Source: Labilithrix sp. (GTDB taxonomy: Bacteria > Myxococcota > Polyangia > Polyangiales > Polyangiaceae). From it: 64,000 nucleotides of DNA. Position numbers and translations under genes: made by a program. This document shows, in pieces, positions 18,412 through 31,067 of the stretch. How positions within the stretch are numbered: position 1 is the first letter of the stretch; the number at the start of each line of letters is the position of its first letter. The DNA lies in NCBI GenBank assembly GCA_028287035.1, contig JAQBQL010000259.1, positions 52,203 through 116,202 on the forward strand. Reading direction: 5' to 3'. Under the pieces are notes generated by a model. That model did not search any database. It was not told the DNA's origin and saw only the letters and a program-made list of their open reading frames with translations.

Positions 18412-18894
18412 ATGGACCTCTACCAGCGGCATGGCCGCGCCCTCCTCCGCAAGGCGGAGCGCATCCTCCGGAGCAAGGCCGACGCGCAGGACATGGTGCA
18501 CGCCCTCTTCGTCGACCTGCTCACGAAGGGCGAGGAGCCGGATCTCCCCTACCTCTATCGTGCGATCACGAACCGCTGCCTCGGCTTCGTGCGCGACGAG
18601 TCGAACCGGGCGCGGCTGCTCGAGGCCAACGACGACGCGCTGCGCGGGCCGGTCCGCACGCGCTGCGACGACCACGTCATCGGCATGGACATGCTCGTGA
18701 AGCTCGCCGCCGAGGTGGACGAACGCACGCTCGAGATCGTCTTCTATCGGTACTTCGACGACCTGACGCAGGAAGAAGTAGGGGCCATGCTGGGCATCAG
18801 CCGCAAGACCGTCGGAAAGAAGCTCGACGACGTGCGCGCCATCGTCGCCCGGCTCGCCGGCGGCAGCGAGCCCGCGATCGGAGGCGCCTCGTGA
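18412..18894 (+). CDS. ECF-like sigma factor
   Basis: The 160-residue protein has the two-domain layout of extracytoplasmic-function sigma factors. Region 2 is about residues 3-75 (ILRSKADAQDMVHALFVDLL... ITNRCLGFVRDE). Region 4 is about 95-145, with the helix-turn-helix LTQEEVGAMLGISRKTVGKKLDDVRAIV. It should recruit RNA polymerase to a small regulon in response to an envelope signal. Its GTGA overlap with the following gene, which encodes a zinc-binding membrane protein, identifies the latter as its anti-sigma factor. It lies 21 bp after the lipoprotein, so the cluster may be autoregulated. Confidence 0.85.
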   Translation: MDLYQRHGRALLRKAERILRSKADAQDMVHALFVDLLTKGEEPDLPYLYRAITNRCLGFVRDESNRARLLEANDDALRGPVRTRCDDHVIGMDMLVKLAAEVDERTLEIVFYRYFDDLTQEEVGAMLGISRKTVGKKLDDVRAIVARLAGGSEPAIGGAS

Positions 18895-19610
18895 GCCCCG
18901 CTCTCCGCTGCACCGGAACACCGATCTCGTGGCTGCGCCTCGAGCTCCATCATGACGGGCTGCTCGCCGCCGAGCGCGAGCAGATCGCCGCTCACCTCGC
19001 GGAGTGCGCGGCCTGCGCGGCTTGCTTCGCGCAGATCGAGCGCGAGGCCGCCGAGGCGCTCCCGCCGCTCGAGCTGCCGCGTCGACCCGCCGGGCCGCCG
19101 GTGGCCGGGAACGTCGTCGCGCTCCGCCGGTTCGCGCCGGTGGTCGCGGCCCTCGCGCTGGCGGCGCTGCTCTTCCTCGTGCTCCGCCGTCCCGGGACCG
19201 AGATCGCGGGCGGTCCTTCGATCGATCCGGGGAGCGCGCGCACCAAGGGCGGGGGCATCGATTTCGTGCTCGTCCGCGACGACGATCACGAGATCGCCGA
19301 GGCGGGCGGCACCTACCGCGACGGAGACCGCTGGAAGGCGCTCGTCACCTGCCCGGCCGGCGTCCACGCGGCGTGGGACCTCGTCGTGCTCGATCGCGGC
19401 GAGGCATTCTTCCCGCTCGAGCCGCAGGGCGATCTCGCCTGCGGTAACCACGTGCCGCTTCCGGGGGCCTTCCGCACCACCGGGCACGCGCCGCTGACGG
19501 TGTGCCTCGTGTGGAGCGACGGCGCGGCGGTCGACCGCGAGGCCTTGCGGCACGCGGCGGTGGCGACGCTGCCCGACGTCTCGTGCAAGGCGCTCGCTCC
19601 CGCGGAGTGA
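18891..19610 (+). CDS. Probable zinc-finger membrane anti-sigma factor
   Basis: The 239-residue protein has an N-terminal cytoplasmic zinc-binding anti-sigma motif, HLAECAACAAC (H-x3-C-x2-C, about residues 37-47). A single transmembrane helix follows (about 82-102, PVVAALALAALLFLVL). The extracytoplasmic domain (about 105-239) contains four Cys that could form disulfides and a beta-rich fold of unknown type. It starts at GTG overlapping the sigma factor stop. By analogy it sequesters the sigma factor until an envelope signal is sensed. The caspase-like peptidase encoded upstream is an attractive but untested candidate for releasing it. Confidence 0.8.
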   Translation: MSPALRCTGTPISWLRLELHHDGLLAAEREQIAAHLAECAACAACFAQIEREAAEALPPLELPRRPAGPPVAGNVVALRRFAPVVAALALAALLFLVLRRPGTEIAGGPSIDPGSARTKGGGIDFVLVRDDDHEIAEAGGTYRDGDRWKALVTCPAGVHAAWDLVVLDRGEAFFPLEPQGDLACGNHVPLPGAFRTTGHAPLTVCLVWSDGAAVDREALRHAAVATLPDVSCKALAPAE

Positions 19611-19623
19611 GCGGACGGAAGGC

Positions 19624-20958
19624 TCAGCCCCGCGCGCGCAGGCGGAGGTGAATGCCGTTCTTCGGGCGCAAGGTCACCGAGGGCAGCAGCGCGAGCGGCG
19701 CATCGGTGGTCGGCTCGAACGAGAAACGGCGCGCGATGGTCACGAGCACGAGCACCGCCTCCATCTGCGCAAACACGTTGCCGATGCACACGCGCGGACC
19801 GCCGCCGAACGGGAAGTACGCGTGCTTCGGGAGGGTCTTCGCGAAGCCCCCCGCCCAGCGCTCCGGCCGGAAGGCCAGCGGCTCGGGGAACCATCGAGCG
19901 TCGCGATGGACGAGCCACTGCGCGACCCACAGCTGCGTCCCGGCGGCAATGGGATAGCCGCCGATCGTGCACGGCGCGGTCGCCTCGCGGCCGAGCGCCC
20001 ACGCCGGGGGATAGAGGCGCATCGCCTCGCGCACCACCGCGTCGGCATAGACGAGCCGGGGCAGATCGCTCTCGGCCGCGGGGCGCGTGCCGAGCACCTC
20101 GTCGATCTCGGCGACGAGGCGCGCGTGCACCTCGGGATGGTGCGCGAGGAGGTGGAGCGCGAACCCGAGTGTGAGCGCCGTCGTCTCGTGGCCGGCCAGC
20201 ATCATCGTCATCGACTCGTCGCGGAGCTGCGTGTCGCTCATCGCGCCGTCCTCGTCGGTGGTGGCGGCGATGAGCATCGAGAGGAGATCCCCGCGGTCGC
20301 CCTCGCGCCGCCGCTCCTCGATGATGCCGTACACGATGGCGTCGAGGTCGGCGATGGCGCGCTTCACGCGAGCATTGCCGGGCGTCGGCAGGAACAGCGG
20401 CACGAGGTTGCCGGCGCCGGAGAAGCGCGCCATCAGCACCTCGAGCGCGGCCTCGATGCGCCGCGACACCGCGCCGATCTCGACGCCGAAGAGCGTGCGC
20501 GCCACGATGTCGAGCGTGAGGTGCATGAGGTCGGGGTGCACGTCGCGGGTCTCGCCGTCGTTCCACGACGAGACCGCGCTCTCGGCGAAGCGCACCATCA
20601 CGTCGGCGTAGCTCGCCACGCGCTCGCGATGGAACGCCGGCTGCGCGAGGCGGCGCTGCTTGCGCCAGAAGGTCCCCTCGGAGACGAGGAGGCCGTTGCC
20701 GAGCATGAGCGAGAGCTCGCGCGTCAGCTTGTCCTTGATGAGCCGATCCCGCTCGGTCACGAGGATCTGCTCGATCGCGTCGGGATGGTTGAAGACGTAG
20801 ATGTGCTGGCCGGGGATGTGGAAGCGGAAGGCGTCCCCGTGCTGCGCGGTCGCGCGCTCGAGGAACCGGAGCGTGTCGCTCACGAGGGGGATCGAGCTCC
20901 CGAGGAGGGGCAGCTCGCGAACGCGCGGCGGCCGCGCGGCGGCCTGGGTCATCGTCAT
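19624..20958 (-). CDS. Cytochrome P450
   Basis: The 444-residue heme monooxygenase has complete signatures: the I-helix oxygen-activation motif AGHETTA, the K-helix ExxR in EAMRLYPPAW, and the heme-binding loop FPFGGGPRVCIGN with the Cys thiolate ligand near residue 390. It should be soluble and need a ferredoxin and reductase, none of which is encoded nearby. The substrate cannot be deduced. It overlaps the upstream TetR gene (ATGA), so it is probably expressed from the TetR promoter and induced by the ligand of that regulator. Confidence 0.95.
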   Translation of the reverse strand: MTMTQAAARPPRVRELPLLGSSIPLVSDTLRFLERATAQHGDAFRFHIPGQHIYVFNHPDAIEQILVTERDRLIKDKLTRELSLMLGNGLLVSEGTFWRKQRRLAQPAFHRERVASYADVMVRFAESAVSSWNDGETRDVHPDLMHLTLDIVARTLFGVEIGAVSRRIEAALEVLMARFSGAGNLVPLFLPTPGNARVKRAIADLDAIVYGIIEERRREGDRGDLLSMLIAATTDEDGAMSDTQLRDESMTMMLAGHETTALTLGFALHLLAHHPEVHARLVAEIDEVLGTRPAAESDLPRLVYADAVVREAMRLYPPAWALGREATAPCTIGGYPIAAGTQLWVAQWLVHRDARWFPEPLAFRPERWAGGFAKTLPKHAYFPFGGGPRVCIGNVFAQMEAVLVLVTIARRFSFEPTTDAPLALLPSVTLRPKNGIHLRLRARG

Positions 20959-21608
20959 GGCTTCTTCTTCCTGGTTTTCGGGGGCGTGACGCGCGGCGCG
21001 CAGAGATCGCGATAGACGCCGGTGAGCATGTCGGCGGCCTGCTCGATGTCGGCGTCGCTCATGTCGCCGACGCGCGCGCCGAGCCAGAGGTCGATCCCCT
21101 CCTCGAGCGACATGACGAGCTGCACGAGGAGATCGCGCGGCAGATCGCTACGGATCGCACCGAGCTCCTGGCCCTGGAGCAAGAACCCCTCGACCCAGCC
21201 ACGCGACAGGTCGCGGAGCTCGGCGAGGGCGCCGCCCGCGGCGCCGCGCGCGAGCGCCTTCACGAGCCCACGCGCGAGACCGATCGCGCTCGGCTCGGCC
21301 TGGAAGAGGTGCAGGGAGCGCACGTACCACGCGCGGTAGGCGGGCCAGAACGACGCCTCGTCCATCGCCGCGTGCATGGGCGAGGCGTCGAGGACGAGGC
21401 GCTGGAGCGCGTCGCGAAGGACCGTCGCGTAGAGGTCCTCCTTGTCGTCGAAGTAGTAGTAGAAGGCGCCCTTGCTGAGGCCCGATCGCTCGATGATGCG
21501 GTTGAACGAGGCCACCTCGTACCCGTGCTCGGCGAACTCCTCGGCGGCGACCGCGAGGATGGCGCGCTGGCGTTCGGGCTCGAGCTTTGCGAAGCGGGGG
21601 CGGGGCAT
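20955..21608 (-). CDS. TetR-family regulator of the P450 operon
   Basis: This 217-residue regulator has an N-terminal TetR helix-turn-helix (about 12-60, ILAVAAEEFAEHGYEVASFNRIIERSGLSKGAFYYYFDDKEDL). A ligand-binding helical domain follows, then a Lys-rich C-terminal tail. It is the first gene of a two-gene operon with the P450. A partly palindromic site sits 9 bp upstream of its ATG, which suggests autorepression that also controls the P450. The inducer is probably the P450 substrate or a related lipophilic compound, by analogy with similar pairs. Confidence 0.92.
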   Translation of the reverse strand: MPRPRFAKLEPERQRAILAVAAEEFAEHGYEVASFNRIIERSGLSKGAFYYYFDDKEDLYATVLRDALQRLVLDASPMHAAMDEASFWPAYRAWYVRSLHLFQAEPSAIGLARGLVKALARGAAGGALAELRDLSRGWVEGFLLQGQELGAIRSDLPRDLLVQLVMSLEEGIDLWLGARVGDMSDADIEQAADMLTGVYRDLCAPRVTPPKTRKKKP

Positions 21609-21617
21609 GAGGGCGAA

Positions 21618-21633
21618 TAGACCGACCGGTTAG
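21618..21633. promoter_or_regulatory. Putative TetR operator
   Basis: TAGACCGACCGGTTAG contains the palindrome ACCGGT. Its arms resemble the TAGACC-N4-GGTCTA type of operator used by some TetR-family repressors such as NemR, and a second TAGACC follows. It lies 9 bp upstream of the TetR start. Confidence 0.45.
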
Positions 21634-21799
21634 ACCAGGTGGTTTGAAGATGCCCCGGCACGCTCCGGCTGTCAACGTCGTCGTCCCAATGTGGCGGGTG
21701 CGCCGCGCACGTGGGCGCGCGCGATCCGTGGAACCTGGGCGAACGAGCGACGGCGTCGTCGGTCGAAGGGCGGCGCGCCCGATGCAAATGGTCTGCACC

Positions 21800-22078
21800 A
21801 TGAGCCACACGAAGCATCTCGCCATTCCTGCGTTCCTCGGCGTCGTCGCCCTCGCGGTCGGCGTCAGCACGCAGGCCGCATCGGGCGCCGAGCAGACGCC
21901 GAGCGACGCGAACGCGCTCACGCAGATGCCGTCGCCTTCCCCCTCCCCCGCGCCGCTGCCGTCGCCGAGCCCCGGCCCGACCCCGGGTCCGTCGCCGAGC
22001 CCCGGTCCCTCGCCGAGCCCGAGCCCCAGCCCCTCGCCGACGTACCTGCCGAGCCCCGGCGCCGACGGCGGCCGCTGA
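21800..22078 (+). CDS. Small secreted Pro/Ser-rich protein
   Basis: The 92-residue product has a signal peptide (MSHTKHLAIPAFLGVVALAVG, cleavage near ASG-AE). The last half is almost entirely PSPSPGP-type repeats, an extended polyproline chain encoded by an imperfect repeat at about 21935-22060. No domain is present. Such chains act as spacers or wall-associated peptides, but no function can be assigned. The ATG at 21800 is chosen because the signal peptide begins there; the one at 21782 would add six residues. It lies 31 bp upstream of a membrane kinase on the same strand. Confidence 0.6.
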   Translation: MSHTKHLAIPAFLGVVALAVGVSTQAASGAEQTPSDANALTQMPSPSPSPAPLPSPSPGPTPGPSPSPGPSPSPSPSPSPTYLPSPGADGGR

Positions 22079-22093
22079 GCGACGCACATCCGT

Positions 22094-22099
22094 TACGCT
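22094..22099 (+). promoter_or_regulatory. -10-like box of the membrane kinase
   Basis: TACGCT, 10 bp upstream of the ATG at 22110, inside the 31-bp gap after the Pro/Ser-rich gene. It suggests that the kinase has its own near-leaderless transcript. Confidence 0.35.
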
Positions 22100-22109
22100 C
22101 TCGTGACGG

Positions 22110-23921
<1,812 letters not shown>

Positions 23922-23945
23922 CGGGCACCGGCGCGAGGCCGTCGG

Positions 23946-25064
23946 TCAGCCGTCGTCGTGAGGCGGCGGCGGCGCGGAGCTCTGCGACTGGCTCTGCGAC
24001 TGTCCCTGGAAGCCCTGCGCGTGGGAATGCATCGACGGCGGCGGCAGCGACCTGCTCGACGGAGACCCCGTATCCGCCGGCAGCAGCGACGATCGCGGGT
24101 CGGCCGAGGGCGCCTCGCCGGTCGGCTTCATCGCGAAGAACTGCTCCCACACCGCGTCGCCGATGCGGTTCATGCTCTGCTGGAGATCGTCGATCTGCTC
24201 GTGCAGCCCGCGCGCCAGCATCGCCGAGGTCTCGGCATACGCGAGCTGCGCGACCACGCGGCCCATCTCGCGCTCCGACGCGCTCGTCCAGCTGCCCTCC
24301 GGCGTACCAGTGATGAGGTGGAGCGATCGGTCCGCCTTGTCGAGGCAGAAGCGCACCGCGCGCGGGAAGCGCCGGCTCAGCATCAGGAACTCGACGACCT
24401 TGGCGGGCGTGATGCTCCCGTGGCGCTTGCGGTACATCTCGAACGCGCTCGCCGACCTCAGGACGGCGGCCCACTGCAGCTCGTCGACGGTGAGCCCCAC
24501 GTCGGTGGGCCTCGGCAGGAGCAGGTAGTACTTCACGTCGAGGATGCGCGACGTCTTGTCGGCGCGCTCGAGCAGGCGCGCGAGGCGGCCGAAGTGCCAG
24601 CCCTCGTTGTGCGTCATCGTCAGATCGGTGATCCCGACGAACAGCTGGGAGGCCTGCTTCACCGCCGCGTAGAAGTCGTGATGCGCCTCGAAGGCGCGAC
24701 GGGACCGCGCCGCCTCCATGACCATCAGGTAGGAGCTGTTGACCTGCTCCCACATCTCGGAGGAGATGACCTCGCGGATCGAGCGGGCATTTTCGCGCGC
24801 CTTCATCAGGCTCGAGAAGATCGAGTTCGGCGCCTCGACATCGAAGGTCAGGAACTGGAGGACGTTGTCCCGCGACGCCTCCCCGTACCGCTCGGCGAAC
24901 AGCGCGGTGTCGCCGGTGGTCGCGACGAGCGGCGCCCACTGCCCGCTCGACTCCGGGAAGTCGAGGCCGAGGTTCAGGTTCACGTCCACGAAGCGCGCGA
25001 CGTTCTCGGCGCGCTCCACGTAGCGGCTCATCCAGTAGATGGCATTGGCGACGCGGCTCAGCAT
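23946..25064 (-). CDS. Alpha-E domain protein (COG2307, DUF403)
   Basis: The 372-residue all-helical protein matches the alpha-E family: [32 protein letters not shown] is the diagnostic N-terminus, and the conserved LMVMEAARSRR...HNEGWHFGRLARLLERADKTSRILDVKYYLLLP occurs in the middle. The family is almost always encoded next to circularly permuted ATP-grasp and transglutaminase-like proteins and is thought to be part of a peptide-ligating and processing system. The C-terminal tail (about 320-372) is low-complexity and includes a Gln-Ser tract. The ATG overlaps the stop of the ATP-grasp gene by one base (TGATG), so the two are coupled. Confidence 0.92.
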   Translation of the reverse strand: MLSRVANAIYWMSRYVERAENVARFVDVNLNLGLDFPESSGQWAPLVATTGDTALFAERYGEASRDNVLQFLTFDVEAPNSIFSSLMKARENARSIREVISSEMWEQVNSSYLMVMEAARSRRAFEAHHDFYAAVKQASQLFVGITDLTMTHNEGWHFGRLARLLERADKTSRILDVKYYLLLPRPTDVGLTVDELQWAAVLRSASAFEMYRKRHGSITPAKVVEFLMLSRRFPRAVRFCLDKADRSLHLITGTPEGSWTSASEREMGRVVAQLAYAETSAMLARGLHEQIDDLQQSMNRIGDAVWEQFFAMKPTGEAPSADPRSSLLPADTGSPSSRSLPPPSMHSHAQGFQGQSQSQSQSSAPPPPHDDG

Positions 25065-26557
25065 CAGAGACCACCCTGCGACTGCGATTGCGACTGCGAC
25101 TGCATGCTCGGGGCCACGCTGTTCCGGTCGTCGTCCGCCAGCACCCACGTGTCCTTGCTGCCGCCGCCCTGCGACGAGTTCACGATCGTGGACCCCTTCC
25201 GCAGCGCGACGCGCGTGAGCCCGCCAGGCAGGACGTAGACGTCCTCGCCGTAGAGCACGTACGGGCGCAGGTCCACGTGCCGCCCCTCGATCTTGTCCTC
25301 GATGATGGTGGGCACCCGCGAGAGACCGAGCATCGGCTGGGCGACGTAGTCGCGGGGGTTCGCGAGGATGCGCGACCGGCATTCCTCGAGCTCCGCGTGC
25401 GACGCCTGCGGACCGATGACGATCCCGTAGCCGCCCGACTCGTTCGCGGGCTTCACGACGAACTTCGACAGGTCGTCGAGCACGCGCCGGCGGTCCGCCT
25501 CCTCCGCGCACAGCAGCGTCGGCACGTTGGGCAGCACCGGCTTCTCGCCGAGGTAGTACTCGATCATGTCGGGCACGTACTTGTAGATGACCTTGTCGTC
25601 GGCGACGCCGGTGCCCGGCGCGTTGGCGAGCGCCACCTTGCCCTTGCGGTACACGTCGAGCAGGCCGGGGACGCCGAGCATCGAGTCCGGGCGGAGCGCG
25701 GTCGGGTCGAGGAACGCGTCGTCGATGCGGCGGTAGATGACGTCGACGCGCTGGAAGCCGCGCGTCGTACGCATGTGCACGCGGCCGTCCATCACGACGA
25801 GGTCGCGGCCCTCGACGAGCTCGACGCCCATCTGCTGCGCGAGGAACGAGTGCTCGAAGTAGGCCGAGTTGTAGACGCCCGGGGTGAGCACCACGACGGT
25901 CGGCTGCGGGACGGGCGACAGGTACTGGAGGGTCTCGAGGAGCTTGCCCGCGTAGCCGTCGACCGGACGCACCCGGAGCTGCTCGAACAGCTGCGGGAAC
26001 GTCCGCTTCATCACCTGCCGGTTCTCGAGCACGTACGAGACGCCGGACGGGCAGCGGAGGTTGTCCTCGAGCACGTAGATCTGTCCGTCGCGGTCGCGCA
26101 CGAGATCGGTGCCGACGATGTGGCACCAGATCCCCTTCGGAGGGGTCATTCCCTGGCACGCCGGCAGGTAGCTCTTCGCGGTGGCGAGGATGCTCTCGGG
26201 GACGACGCGCTGCTTCATGATCCGTCGCTCGCCGTACACGTCGGCAATGAATGCGTTCAGGGCGCGGACGCGCTGGATCAGGCCCTTCTCGACGGTGCGC
26301 CACTCCGCGGCCGAGAGCACCCGCGGGAGGATGTCGAACGGCATGATCTTCTCGACGCCGTCGTTCGAGCCGTAGACGTTGAACGTGATGCCGCGCGTGA
26401 GCAGCGCGCGCTCCGCGGCGACCTGACGCTCCTTCAGCTCCTCGAGCGGCATCGCCCCGAGCCGCTGCACGAGCAGGGTGGAGTGCGGCCTGGCCCCGCC
26501 CTCTCCCTCGAAGGTCTCGTCGTAGTAGCCGCCCACGTCGTAGTCGTTCAACAGCAC
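25064..26557 (-). CDS. Circularly permuted ATP-grasp ligase (COG2308)
   Basis: The 497-residue protein belongs to the circularly permuted ATP-grasp superfamily (DUF404/DUF407). Seen motifs include [21 protein letters not shown], the acidic metal site in [35 protein letters not shown], and an intact Gly-rich ATP loop [13 protein letters not shown] (about 363-375). ATP-grasp enzymes form amide bonds by way of acyl phosphates, so a peptide or amide ligase is expected; the substrates are unknown. The start is GTG, with a TAGAGG box 7 bp upstream. The C-terminus ends in a Gln-Ser repeat. It forms a two-gene unit with the alpha-E protein. Confidence 0.92.
   Translation of the reverse strand: MLLNDYDVGGYYDETFEGEGGARPHSTLLVQRLGAMPLEELKERQVAAERALLTRGITFNVYGSNDGVEKIMPFDILPRVLSAAEWRTVEKGLIQRVRALNAFIADVYGERRIMKQRVVPESILATAKSYLPACQGMTPPKGIWCHIVGTDLVRDRDGQIYVLEDNLRCPSGVSYVLENRQVMKRTFPQLFEQLRVRPVDGYAGKLLETLQYLSPVPQPTVVVLTPGVYNSAYFEHSFLAQQMGVELVEGRDLVVMDGRVHMRTTRGFQRVDVIYRRIDDAFLDPTALRPDSMLGVPGLLDVYRKGKVALANAPGTGVADDKVIYKYVPDMIEYYLGEKPVLPNVPTLLCAEEADRRRVLDDLSKFVVKPANESGGYGIVIGPQASHAELEECRSRILANPRDYVAQPMLGLSRVPTIIEDKIEGRHVDLRPYVLYGEDVYVLPGGLTRVALRKGSTIVNSSQGGGSKDTWVLADDDRNSVAPSMQSQSQSQSQGGL
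25076..25105. repeat. Hexanucleotide repeat encoding the (Gln-Ser)n tail of the ATP-grasp protein
   Basis: Five CTGCGA-type hexamers (one with TTGCGA, the last CTGCAT) encode [10 protein letters not shown] in the minus-strand gene. Length changes would keep the frame. A degenerate relative at 23980-24009 encodes QSQSQSQ in the neighbouring alpha-E gene. Confidence 0.8.
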
Positions 26558-26564
26558 TGCGCGT

Positions 26565-26570
26565 CCTCTA
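26565..26570 (-). promoter_or_regulatory. -10-like box of the ATP-grasp/alpha-E unit
   Basis: TAGAGG, preceded by GA and 7 bp upstream of the GTG start at 26557, in the 51-bp gap after the zincin gene. It supports the GTG as the true start. Confidence 0.4.
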
Positions 26571-26608
26571 TCCTTGTCGTCATCATGGCGCGGGCGTTTC
26601 GCGGCTGC

Positions 26609-27646
26609 CTAGTGCGAAAGCACCGTCTCGTGGACGAACCGCAATTTCTGGACCGCCGCGACGGAGAGGACGAAGGGGTAGGCGTCGCCGTTCCCGAGGC
26701 CGCGATTGAGGTTGTTGAGGACGTAGGTGATGGCGGCCCACCCATCCATGAGGCGCTCGAAGGAGGCGGTTCCCTGCGCGGGGTGCGGCACCTCGCTCAG
26801 CGCGGGCTCGTCGGCGCGCACAGGGCGGAGCGAAATTCCACACTCCGCCGCGGTCTCGAGTGTGTCCGTCATGTGAAGGTAGTGCGCCCACGTCTCCGCC
26901 CAGTCCTCCCACGGGTGCATGGTCGCGTAGGCGCTGATGTACCGGTCCTGCCAGCCCGACGGCGCTCCCTGGTAGTGGCGGTGGAGCGCCGCGTTGTAGT
27001 CGGCGCGCTCGTCACCGAAGAGATCGCGGAAGCCCTGGATGCGGTCCGTGCCCTGGACGAGGCGCTCCCAGTAGTAGTGGCCGCTCTCGTGGCGGAAGTG
27101 GCCGAGGAGCGTGCGGTACGTCTCGTTCAGCTCGACCCGCCGCCGCACGCGCTCGGCCTCGTCGGCCTCGTCGACGTTCACGGTGATGACGCCGTTCGCG
27201 TGGCCGGTGAGCGCGTCCTGCATGAAGTCGAAGACGAGGCCGTGCTCGGGATCCTCGGCGCGACTCTTGATCGGCAGCCCGAGCTCGAGCAGCGTGTAGA
27301 CGAGACGCCGCTTCGCGACCTCGAGCGCGTACCACCGCTGGTCGTTGCCTGGCACCGAGAGGTTCGGGATCGTGCGCGTCAGGCGACACGAGCGACAGAA
27401 CGGATTCGAGTCGTCGGCGGGGAGCGCCCAGTTGCAAACGCTCGCGCTCTGCTTCGCGTAGTTCTCGCACAAGCGGAACGCGCGGTTCGATTGCGGCGAG
27501 TGCCATTCGACACTCCCCGGCACGGGGTCGAGCGAGGCGAGGTCGTGCAGCTCGGGGATGAACGCGAGCGCACGCCCGCACCGCACGCAGTTGACGTTCT
27601 CGAAGAACAGCAGCTGACCGCAATGATCGCAGTGGAAGACTTTCAT
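26609..27646 (-). CDS. Zinc-ribbon metallopeptidase-like protein (COG4307)
   Basis: The 345-residue protein has an N-terminal zinc ribbon (CDHCGQL...CVRCGRA, about 6-25), a second Cys cluster (about 70-90, ending CRSCRL) and a zincin site HESGH (H186, E187, H190). The downstream helix HPWEDWAETWAHY should supply the third, glutamate ligand, as in gluzincins. There is no signal peptide, so it acts in the cytoplasm. The family is widespread but uncharacterised. Here it sits between the two arms of the ATP-grasp/transglutaminase locus, which suggests that it cleaves the products or a precursor of that system. A TACCGT box lies 14 bp upstream of the ATG. Confidence 0.82.
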   Translation of the reverse strand: MKVFHCDHCGQLLFFENVNCVRCGRALAFIPELHDLASLDPVPGSVEWHSPQSNRAFRLCENYAKQSASVCNWALPADDSNPFCRSCRLTRTIPNLSVPGNDQRWYALEVAKRRLVYTLLELGLPIKSRAEDPEHGLVFDFMQDALTGHANGVITVNVDEADEAERVRRRVELNETYRTLLGHFRHESGHYYWERLVQGTDRIQGFRDLFGDERADYNAALHRHYQGAPSGWQDRYISAYATMHPWEDWAETWAHYLHMTDTLETAAECGISLRPVRADEPALSEVPHPAQGTASFERLMDGWAAITYVLNNLNRGLGNGDAYPFVLSVAAVQKLRFVHETVLSH

Positions 27647-27660
27647 CGTGAGGACCGCCG

Positions 27661-27704
27661 ACGGTAGCAGGGAGTGGCGGCGAGGCGGACGAGTGCTCTA
27701 CGAT
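27661..27704. promoter_or_regulatory. Divergent promoter region of the ATP-grasp/transglutaminase locus
   Basis: The 68-bp gap contains TACCGT on the minus strand (27661-27666), facing the zincin gene, and TACGAT on the plus strand (27699-27704), 10 bp before the TTG start of the transglutaminase gene. The two arms are thus transcribed divergently from one short control region. Confidence 0.4.
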
Positions 27705-27714
27705 CCGGAGCGCT

Positions 27715-31065
<3,351 letters not shown>

Positions 31066-31067
31066 CG

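Noticed and set aside
25088..27667. An 859-codon plus-strand frame
   Set aside because: It is antisense to the ATP-grasp and zincin genes, which carry intact motifs. The predicted peptide shows no domain.
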